A model generated the notes under the pieces. The model was given only the letters and a program-made list of their open reading frames with translations, did not search any database and was not told the origin of the DNA. Made by a program: the position numbers and the translations under genes. 10,573 bases of DNA. Source: Spartobacteria bacterium (GTDB taxonomy: Bacteria; Verrucomicrobiota; Verrucomicrobiia; Chthoniobacterales; UBA10450). The stretch lies in the NCBI GenBank assembly GCA_021324035.1, contig JAJPJU010000049.1, positions 1 to 10,573 on the forward strand, read 5' to 3'. This document shows, in pieces, positions 1 through 5,331 of this stretch (position 1 is its first letter; every line of letters begins with the position of its first letter).

Positions 1-558
1 CTGCTCTCCGTCGCCACCGCCTATTGGAGGTTTCTCGGGGCCTGACGGTGTCGATGGGGTGTTTGGTTGCGGACCTGGTTCGGCAGGCACAGGACCATTC
101 CCGCCCGGCTGGTTGTTAGGACATGTCCACTGAACTTTCTTGCACTTGTCGTTAACGATCTCCTGAAGTTGCTTCGCAGACTTACCCTTTGGTGGCTTGT
201 GATTTTTCGTGCCGCGTAAAGCATCCTTGGCCGCATTCTTCCTGGTTTGCTTTTCGGAAGCATCGTCCTTCGAGTAATCGATATCTTTGAGATCTTCGAG
301 GGCCTTGGCGTTGCAATCGTCCAATGCGTCCTGCAGCGCTTTGACTGCGTCTTTGCAACCGTCACATGTCGGCGTCTTCAACCTGTGCGGCGGTTTCTTG
401 GGATCGTCCTTCTTGCCCTTCCAGTCAGAATCCTGGAACTGGTCTTTCGGAACGCAATCGTCGCAACCGGCCTGATCCGCGAACGCCTGGATTCGTGCAT
501 GCAACGCAAGCACGATGAAGGTGACCCAGATCGCCCTCTTGAAACAACAAGGGTTCAA
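1..558 (-). CDS. Secreted Cys/Lys/Asp-rich protein of unknown function (3' end cut by window edge)
   Basis: The frame is open from an in-frame TAA upstream of position 600 to the left edge, giving 186 visible residues with no stop. There is no ATG or GTG at the N-terminus; TTG at 558-556 is the only ordinary start codon that gives a signal peptide. No clear Shine-Dalgarno precedes it, so the start is tentative. Residues 1-27 look like a Sec signal peptide: positive residues K7 and R8, a hydrophobic core at about 9-19, and cleavage after AFA at 27. The mature part has seven cysteines (32, 35, 65, 68, 82, 139, 146), including two CxxC pairs (CDDC and CDGC). It is otherwise rich in Lys and Asp, and from about residue 150 becomes a Pro/Gly-rich tail. 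I do not recognise the family. The cysteines could form disulfides outside the cytoplasm or bind metal or haem-like ligands, but no CxxCH motif is seen. The signal peptide, coherent composition and cysteine spacing favour this frame over the antisense one. Confidence 0.6.
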   Translation of the reverse strand, partial: MNPCCFKRAIWVTFIVLALHARIQAFADQAGCDDCVPKDQFQDSDWKGKKDDPKKPPHRLKTPTCDGCKDAVKALQDALDDCNAKALEDLKDIDYSKDDASEKQTRKNAAKDALRGTKNHKPPKGKSAKQLQEIVNDKCKKVQWTCPNNQPGGNGPVPAEPGPQPNTPSTPSGPEKPPIGGGDGEQ

Positions 559-674
559 TTTGTGCGCGACCAGAATTACATCTGGCTGCGCAATTCGTTG
601 TAAAGGCTTAAAGTGTGAAAATTAAGGCCGCAACGAATCGGCAGGAAAATGGTTTCATTATGAAAGGCATGCAC
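559..674. promoter_or_regulatory. Divergent intergenic region between the Cys-rich and peptidoglycan-binding protein genes
   Basis: About 116 bases separate two genes transcribed away from each other, so promoters for both should lie here. I could not identify convincing -35/-10 boxes or an operator by eye. The plus-strand frame is open back to 615, but the segment 615-674 would only add an unconvincing extension ahead of the signal peptide, so it is treated as leader. Confidence 0.35.
663..667 (+). promoter_or_regulatory. Ribosome-binding site that decides the start of the peptidoglycan-binding protein
   Basis: AAAGG lies seven bases upstream of ATG 675. Earlier in-frame ATGs at 615, 660 and 669 have no site at comparable spacing (an AGGA at 643-646 is 13 bases from ATG 660). 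Starting at 675 also gives a compact, typical signal peptide. Confidence 0.5.
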
Positions 675-1496
675 ATGAAGAACTTTCTTGGAATACTGGC
701 CGCTGTCGCCGTAGCCGGGTTCAGCGGTGACGCCTTGGCCAAGGGCGCAAACTCGGAGTCCGCGCCTCCACCACCGCCGGTGCATCATGCCTCGAGCGCG
801 CCGGTTGCGGCACCTGTTGTTAGTGGCGTTCCACACAACGCGGCCGGCGGCGTGCCGCGCAATCTTACAGGAACAGGATCGTATCGGCCGGTTACCGTTC
901 CGGGAAATGGGCAGCAGACTCTTGTTTATCCTGGAGTGCGTAATTCGATGGTTCGTCATCCGGCCAATTTGAAATTGAACGCAATTCACAACAGCGCGTC
1001 ACAGGGCAATGGCAAGGTCCGTTCACAACCGCCCAGCGGTCTCGTAACAAAAACAAAACTCGATCCGCAAAAATCCGCCCAGCTGCGGAATTGGACGGGG
1101 AATCGTTCAACCACCGCGCAAGCGAAGCAGATCAACGCGAATAATCACCATCATCATCACGATCACGATTGGTGGAAGCATCATTGCGTCACCTTCATTT
1201 TCTTTGATGACGGCTGGTGGGGCTGGGATGATGGCTGGTGGTATCCGGCCTGGGGCTACGATGCCTACTCTAATTATGAGTACAATCAGCCGATTTATGG
1301 CGATGTTTCGCCGGACCAAATCGTGGCCGGCGTTCAGGCGGAATTGCAACGGCGCGGTTATTACATGTATGCGATTGACGGGAAAATGGGTCCGCTAACC
1401 CGGGCTGCTCTGGCTCGCTATCAGACCGACCATCGCATGAACATCACGTCGGGCATCGATCCAGCCACCCTCAACTCGCTCGGCGTGATTCGCTGA
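675..1496 (+). CDS. Secreted His/Trp/Tyr-rich protein with C-terminal peptidoglycan-binding domain
   Basis: This is a 273-residue protein from ATG 675; in-frame ATGs at 615, 660 and 669 are possible alternatives. Residues 1-22 form a Sec signal peptide (MKNFLGILAAVAVAGFSGDALA) with a likely cut after ALA. The mature protein begins with a Pro/Ala/Ser/Asn-rich, probably disordered segment, including five prolines at 31-35. A histidine cluster follows: H158-H162, H164, H169 and H170, with C171 next to it. Residues 177-208 are extremely aromatic and repeat DDGWW twice. From about 210 to the end the sequence fits the PF01471 peptidoglycan-binding type 1 fold: VQAELQRRGYY, then DGKMGPLTRAALARYQ, then a terminal LNSLGV. 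The expected place is the periplasm or cell wall, bound to peptidoglycan. No hydrolase catalytic domain is visible, so a structural or metal-binding wall protein is more likely than an amidase. The PF01471 call is firm; the role of the aromatic/His segment is unknown. Confidence 0.85.
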   Translation: MKNFLGILAAVAVAGFSGDALAKGANSESAPPPPPVHHASSAPVAAPVVSGVPHNAAGGVPRNLTGTGSYRPVTVPGNGQQTLVYPGVRNSMVRHPANLKLNAIHNSASQGNGKVRSQPPSGLVTKTKLDPQKSAQLRNWTGNRSTTAQAKQINANNHHHHHDHDWWKHHCVTFIFFDDGWWGWDDGWWYPAWGYDAYSNYEYNQPIYGDVSPDQIVAGVQAELQRRGYYMYAIDGKMGPLTRAALARYQTDHRMNITSGIDPATLNSLGVIR

Positions 1497-1514
1497 GTTG
1501 CAACGACGCCAGAT

Positions 1515-2024
1515 TTGGCGTTCAAGATTGGAGTGGAAAATCGGGACGCTCCTCAAAAGCGAAGCAACGTCAGCGCCGGGCTACTGATGTTCCGCCGGCG
1601 TAATCACTCGCTCGAATTTCTTCTCGTTCATCCAGGCGGTCCGTTCTGGAAAAATAAGGACGAAGGGGCGTGGTCGGTTCCCAAAGGCGAAGTCCAACCT
1701 GACGAAGAGTTTTTAAGTCGGGCGCAGATAGAATTTGACGAAGAAATCGGATTCAAACCGCGCGGAGATTGGTTTCCGATTGGTTCGATCAAACAAAAGA
1801 ACGGCAAGACGGTTCACGCCTGGGCCTTTGAAGGCGATTTGCCCGAGCCGTTCGAGTTGAAATCGAATACATGCCAGTTGGAATGGCCGCCGCGCTCGGG
1901 AAAATTCATCGAAATTCCCGAAGTCGACGACGCACAATTTTTCCCGCTCGAAGTTGCTCGCGGCAAAATCAATCCCGCGCAAATCCCCTTTCTTGAGCGC
2001 GTGAGCGAGAGGCTTCAAAAATAA
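1515..2024 (+). CDS. NUDIX hydrolase
   Basis: This is a 169-residue protein when read from TTG 1515; GTG 1533 is an equally possible start, and neither has a convincing ribosome-binding site. The conserved core begins near residue 19 (VSAGLLMFRRR), so the exact start does not affect the domain. The order is a first beta strand, LLVHPGGPFW at 36-45, GAWSVPKGE at 51-59, and the Nudix box from G58 to F80. The box fits G-x5-E-x7-R-E-U-x-E-E-x-G-U except that the expected Arg is Ile72. The metal-binding glutamates E73, E76 and E77 are kept. NUDIX enzymes hydrolyse a nucleoside diphosphate linked to another moiety, using Mg2+ or Mn2+; the substrate cannot be told from sequence. The overall pattern resembles the roughly 150-residue bacterial NUDIX proteins often labelled MutT-like, but GTP/8-oxo-dGTP specificity should not be assumed. 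It lies 18 bases after the preceding gene, so co-transcription is possible, and it converges with the kinase gene downstream. Confidence 0.88.
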   Translation: MAFKIGVENRDAPQKRSNVSAGLLMFRRRNHSLEFLLVHPGGPFWKNKDEGAWSVPKGEVQPDEEFLSRAQIEFDEEIGFKPRGDWFPIGSIKQKNGKTVHAWAFEGDLPEPFELKSNTCQLEWPPRSGKFIEIPEVDDAQFFPLEVARGKINPAQIPFLERVSERLQK

Positions 2025-2076
2025 GTCACCGGCTCGCGAGTATCCGACGAATCAGGCGATTTCGCTTCATAATGGT

Positions 2077-4587
2077 CTATCGGTTTTCGTTGGCTTCCGA
2101 GGGCGCCAGGACGCAGCGAAAACCGTAAATGACGTCGCGTTCATTTCGGTCGACGACGTTGCGATAGGACGATTGCATTTCGAGCCGGTTCATCGTCGCC
2201 CACGAACCGCCGCGCAGCACACCCCAATCGCGCCCGGTTGCGCTCGTTCCGCCTTTGTAAGTATCGGCGCACCATTCCCAAACGTTGCCGCCAAGATCGA
2301 ACAGGCCGAACGCGTTGGGTTTGAAACTTCCGACCGCGGCGGTCGCGCCGTGCCTTTGGGAACTCCCATAGTTACCCGCGCTGCTCGGCGGCGGCCATTG
2401 TTTGCCCCATGGAAACTGATCTTTGATTTTGCCGTCACGGGCCTGCGGCGTTCCACCCGGTTCATTCTGCAATCCAACCGCCAGGCTCCATTCGCGATCG
2501 GTCGGCAAGCGATACACTTGCCGGTCTTCGATCAGGTTGTCGTCGTGCTCCTTGTCAGTCAGCCATTTGCAAAACGCTACTGCGTCGAACCAGTTCACTT
2601 TGACGATGGGATGGTTTGGCGCCTGTTGAAAATCTGTCGGTTCGTAGCGTCGTCCAGTCGCCTGGACAAACTGGGCGTAATCCTGAACCCGCGTTTCCCA
2701 AATCGAAACCCGAATATCGCCTACCGGCACAAACTTCATGCCTAACGAGTTCGTGAACGCTTGTCCGGGGGCCGGCCCGACACTTTTTTCCAATCGCGCC
2801 GCCAAAAATGTTTGCTGTTGCGGATCAACCTTGCCGGTGACCGTGGTTGGATTGTATCCGGACAACCGCAGTTCGTAAGTCACGTCGCCGGGTTTTACTT
2901 CTTCAATCACCAGCGGGGTTTGGCCCAGTTCCTTGCCATTCGCGCGCACGAGTGCGCCCCCCGGCGCGCTGGTAATTTTTACACTGCCGTTGGCGAAAAC
3001 GAAGTGGGCGGTGTTTGGCTGTTGCGGGCCGACGGCGATGTTTTGGTCTTCATTAGGCCAGCCCGGGAGCTGCGCCGTGATCAGATGCGTGCTAGCCGGC
3101 AGCTCGATTTGGAGCGGCGTTCGGCCACGTGTACTCCCATCGATATTAATTTCAGCGCCACTCGGGTCGCTCGTGATCTTGATTGGCGCGGTAACAAACG
3201 CCAATGATTTCTTCGTCGTCTCGCCGCGTGGGATTTCCACTTCTTCACGCATCTCCCAATCGCCGCGATGCATGGTGACGGAATATTTTCCGGTTGGCAG
3301 ATCGACGATCGTCTGCGGAGTTACACCGTTGCGAACCGTTTGATTGTCTTCGCTTCGCAACGAAAACTGCGCGCCGGGCGGTTCGGATTGCAGTTCGACG
3401 CCGCCCTTACTCCGCACCAGGTGAAAATCCGCTGGCAATGGCGCTCGGGTCGCGCCGAGATCAATCGTGGTCTCGATCGGCTCGAAACCAGGGCTCATTA
3501 TCCGCAGCCGGTATTTGCGCGGCTCGAGATCATCGAAAGTCGCCGGACTTTTTTCAGCATGATCGCCCAGGATTACCAACGCGCCAGCCGGCTCGGTCCG
3601 GATCGTCCGCTTCAAATGCATCTCGGCGTTCGACCCATTGCGGAATGAGTAAACCCAAAAGGCGGCCGCTCCGACCGCGAGAATCAACATCGTCGCGGCA
3701 AATATTTTCCAAACCGGTTTCCGGCCTGCCGGCGACTCACCATTATCAAGCGCGGTCAGGTCGCGATGCATTTCCGCCGCGGCCCGATATCGCTTCTTTG
3801 GATCGTGCGCGCAGGCCTTAACCAAAACGTCGTTGAGCTGCAACAGCTGCTCGCGATCCGGACGCGTACTTAATTGCGAATCGATCTCGGGAAAATCGAG
3901 CCGGTCTTTTCCGGTGCTGACCTCGTAAAGAAGTTTGCCAAGGCTGAAGATATCGGCTTGCGGCGTCCCCGGTCCTTCTGGCGGCACGTAACCTTCCGTC
4001 CCGACAAATGATTGCTGGCCGCTTGCCGCGACCAATCCGATGTCGGCAAGTTTAGGAACTCCATCCATGAAAATGATGTTGGACGGCTTTATGTCGCGAT
4101 GAGTCAGGCCGTGTGAATGCAGGGCGCCGAGCGCTTCCGTTAATGACAGGCCGAGCTGAATCGATTCGGCGGCTGAGAGACGTTTGTGTCGCGCCAGGTC
4201 GCTTTTCAGTGTCCGTGGCTCGTAGTTGACGAGATCGATCTTGCGCCCGGCGACGTGGTCGTCGGCCAGCTCCATACTATAATAGAGGTGTTCCGCTGTC
4301 CGGCCGACGTGAAGGATATCGACGAACCCGCCGTGCTCGCGTGAGATTGGTTCGAAGGCCGACATTCCCTCAAATTCGCGAAGGAAGGCGCGCTCGCTTT
4401 CAAACGTGCTTCGATAGACGATTTTCACCGCCCGCAGCCCGCCGGTCACGGTGCGCGCCATCCAGATTTCTCCATAGGCGCCCCGGCCGATCACGCGCAG
4501 AAGTTCGTGATCGGGGACTACAGGGATTTGAGCGGAAACTTGGTCCGGAATGGTGCCGATTTTACACAGCATCAGTGTAACAGGCAA
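2077..4587 (-). CDS. Transmembrane Ser/Thr protein kinase with four PEGA-like repeats and an FGE/SUMF1-like C-terminal domain
   Basis: This 836-residue protein starts at TTG 4587 (ATG 4572 is the alternative). The Hanks-type kinase domain at about 29-281 has the glycine loop GRGAYGE at 34-40, the VAIK-type lysine K55, the catalytic loop H163-R164-D165 with K167 and N170, D182-I-G184 in place of DFG, and PPE at 202-204 as the APE-like motif. All residues needed for catalysis appear present. A membrane helix at about 293-313 places the remainder outside the cytoplasm. Four PEGA-like repeats follow, at about 329-377, 397-452, 469-519 and 535-587, each with a SxPxGA-type start and a TP or TPL turn. 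From about 611 to 831 is a formylglycine-generating-enzyme/sulfatase-modifying-factor fold: NSLGMKFVPV, GGNVWEW at 766-772, VLRGGSW at 790-796 and GFRC at 822-825. Its catalytic CxxxxC-type cysteine pair is not visible, so it is probably a binding or sensing module. It follows the sigma-factor gene by 37 bases, indicating an operon. The likely role is to sense an envelope signal and phosphorylate cytoplasmic targets, possibly the sigma factor. Confidence 0.93.
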   Translation of the reverse strand: MPVTLMLCKIGTIPDQVSAQIPVVPDHELLRVIGRGAYGEIWMARTVTGGLRAVKIVYRSTFESERAFLREFEGMSAFEPISREHGGFVDILHVGRTAEHLYYSMELADDHVAGRKIDLVNYEPRTLKSDLARHKRLSAAESIQLGLSLTEALGALHSHGLTHRDIKPSNIIFMDGVPKLADIGLVAASGQQSFVGTEGYVPPEGPGTPQADIFSLGKLLYEVSTGKDRLDFPEIDSQLSTRPDREQLLQLNDVLVKACAHDPKKRYRAAAEMHRDLTALDNGESPAGRKPVWKIFAATMLILAVGAAAFWVYSFRNGSNAEMHLKRTIRTEPAGALVILGDHAEKSPATFDDLEPRKYRLRIMSPGFEPIETTIDLGATRAPLPADFHLVRSKGGVELQSEPPGAQFSLRSEDNQTVRNGVTPQTIVDLPTGKYSVTMHRGDWEMREEVEIPRGETTKKSLAFVTAPIKITSDPSGAEINIDGSTRGRTPLQIELPASTHLITAQLPGWPNEDQNIAVGPQQPNTAHFVFANGSVKITSAPGGALVRANGKELGQTPLVIEEVKPGDVTYELRLSGYNPTTVTGKVDPQQQTFLAARLEKSVGPAPGQAFTNSLGMKFVPVGDIRVSIWETRVQDYAQFVQATGRRYEPTDFQQAPNHPIVKVNWFDAVAFCKWLTDKEHDDNLIEDRQVYRLPTDREWSLAVGLQNEPGGTPQARDGKIKDQFPWGKQWPPPSSAGNYGSSQRHGATAAVGSFKPNAFGLFDLGGNVWEWCADTYKGGTSATGRDWGVLRGGSWATMNRLEMQSSYRNVVDRNERDVIYGFRCVLAPSEANENR

Positions 4588-4598
4588 TGACGAGGCGG

Positions 4599-4605
4599 CC
4601 CTCCC
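4599..4605 (-). promoter_or_regulatory. Candidate ribosome-binding site of the kinase gene
   Basis: On the minus strand GGGAGGG ends 11 bases before TTG 4587 and 26 bases before ATG 4572. The spacing is slightly long for the TTG but too long for the ATG, which favours the TTG start. It lies in the short gap after the sigma-factor stop codon. Confidence 0.4.
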
Positions 4606-4624
4606 GGATGCAGCCCGCCCCTGA

Positions 4625-5245
4625 TTAGCGTCCGGCCTTTTCCAGGGCTCGAATCTCTTTCTTCAAGGCTGCGCCGACCCGATGCCGCGCGAGGTAAACC
4701 TGGCCAACGCTCACCTTCAATTGCTCGGCAACTTTCTGAGCCGGCCATTCTTTCCGAACGTAGCAGTCAAAAATCTGAAACTGTTTCGCATCGACCTTCT
4801 TCTTTACCCGGGCGATAGCGCCCTCGAACAAATTTTCCTTCCACTCCGCTTCCCAGACCGCATCAATGTCAGCAACCCCTGCATCGGGAACCCGCTCAAT
4901 TGTCGCGGTGAGACGATCGTCCGTTGTTCTCGGCGCTTTGGCGTTGCCCGGTTCGCGTTTGCGAAATTGATCGACGATTCGCCAACGGGTGATTTGCAGC
5001 AACCACCCCTTAAACGAGCCGCGGTTGGGATCGTATTTCAGTTTCTCAATGTTTTTGGCGACGGTGATGACCGTTTCCTGCACGACTTCCTGCGCTTCCG
5101 CGTCAGTCAGCCCGGATTTGCGTGCGGTTGAGTAAATTAGTCTCCAATAACCATCGAAAAACTCCTGCCAATGTTTTCGGTCGTTCCAGTCGGCCAGGCG
5201 CTCAATCAGGCTGCGTCGGGTTGCGGCTAATCCAGTCGTTTTCAT
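4625..5245 (-). CDS. ECF-type RNA polymerase sigma factor (sigma-70 family), partner of the kinase gene
   Basis: This is a 206-residue protein starting at ATG 5245, with AGGA six bases upstream. Region 2 lies at about 29-97: FFDGYWRLIYSTARK, then the core-binding helix around EAQEVVQE at 50-57, then GSFKGWLLQITRWRIVDQF at 76-94, the promoter -10 recognition part. A linker rich in charged residues leads to region 4 at about 150-200. Its helix-turn-helix is at about 168-190 (PAQKVAEQLKVSVGQVYLAR) and would read the -35 element. Regions 1 and 3 are absent, as expected for ECF factors. The linker pattern WEAEWKENLFEGA and the region 4 pattern QFQIFDCYVRKEWP resemble the sigma factors found beside Ser/Thr kinases in Planctomycetes and Verrucomicrobia. 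There is no anti-sigma gene next to it; the downstream kinase is the likely regulator, as in other ECF-kinase pairs. Its target promoters cannot be read from this window, although autoregulation and control of the divergent gene are obvious candidates. Confidence 0.93.
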   Translation of the reverse strand: MKTTGLAATRRSLIERLADWNDRKHWQEFFDGYWRLIYSTARKSGLTDAEAQEVVQETVITVAKNIEKLKYDPNRGSFKGWLLQITRWRIVDQFRKREPGNAKAPRTTDDRLTATIERVPDAGVADIDAVWEAEWKENLFEGAIARVKKKVDAKQFQIFDCYVRKEWPAQKVAEQLKVSVGQVYLARHRVGAALKKEIRALEKAGR

Positions 5246-5251
5246 CTCTCG

Positions 5252-5255
5252 TCCT
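5252..5255 (-). promoter_or_regulatory. Ribosome-binding site of the sigma-factor gene
   Basis: AGGA on the minus strand lies six bases before ATG 5245, an ideal spacing, and supports that start. Confidence 0.55.
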
Positions 5256-5280
5256 AAGCCTCTGCCTTGTAGCAGAATAT

Positions 5281-5284
5281 AGGA
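5281..5284 (+). promoter_or_regulatory. Ribosome-binding site of the 12-codon leader frame
   Basis: AGGA lies eight bases before ATG 5293. By contrast, the 13 bases before ATG 5328 (the alpha-2-macroglobulin start) contain no purine-rich site. Confidence 0.45.
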
Positions 5285-5292
5285 TCGATTTC

Positions 5293-5331
5293 ATGAAAGA
5301 TTTGCAGTCGACTGGCGTAATCACACCATGA
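5293..5331 (+). CDS. Putative 12-residue leader peptide overlapping the alpha-2-macroglobulin start
   Basis: A 12-codon frame (MKDLQSTGVITP) has a well-placed ribosome-binding site. Its TGA stop at 5329-5331 overlaps the ATG at 5328-5330 in an ATGA junction. Such junctions commonly couple translation of two frames through re-initiation. The peptide has no run of a single amino acid that would suggest classical attenuation. It may simply deliver ribosomes to the downstream start, or the frame may be chance; there is no protein-level evidence. Confidence 0.35.
   Translation: MKDLQSTGVITP

Larger units (their letters stand above)
5246..5292. promoter_or_regulatory. Compact divergent control region between the sigma-factor operon and the alpha-2-macroglobulin gene
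   Basis: The sigma-factor start (5245) and the alpha-2-macroglobulin start (5328) are only 82 bases apart, and just 47 bases remain if the short leader frame at 5293 is real. One or both promoters must lie here or inside the ends of the genes. I see no clear vegetative -35/-10 pair and no obvious shared ECF-type motif by eye. Confidence 0.35.

Noticed and set aside
21..365. A 114-codon minus-strand frame at the left end
   Set aside because: It is in another frame of the same strand as the Cys-rich gene; its Arg/Thr/Ser/Gln-rich translation has no signal peptide and no motif.
247..603. A 118-codon plus-strand frame at the left end
   Set aside because: It is antisense to the signal-peptide-bearing, Cys-rich frame. 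Its translation is Arg/Val/Leu-rich with no domain and looks like a shadow.
615..674. N-terminal extension of the peptidoglycan-binding protein from ATG 615
   Set aside because: It would bury the signal peptide behind 20 polar residues. The ribosome-binding site and the signal peptide both fit ATG 675 better.
1506..1521. Inverted repeat ACGCCA/TGGCGT with a four-base loop after the peptidoglycan-binding protein gene
   Set aside because: The stem is only six pairs and no T-tract follows, so it is not a convincing intrinsic terminator. It also overlaps the possible TTG start of the NUDIX gene.
2025..2076. Possible bidirectional terminator between the convergent NUDIX and kinase genes
   Set aside because: Only short self-complementary bits (CTCGCGAG; GCGA/TCGC with a tiny loop) are present and no T-run follows in either direction.
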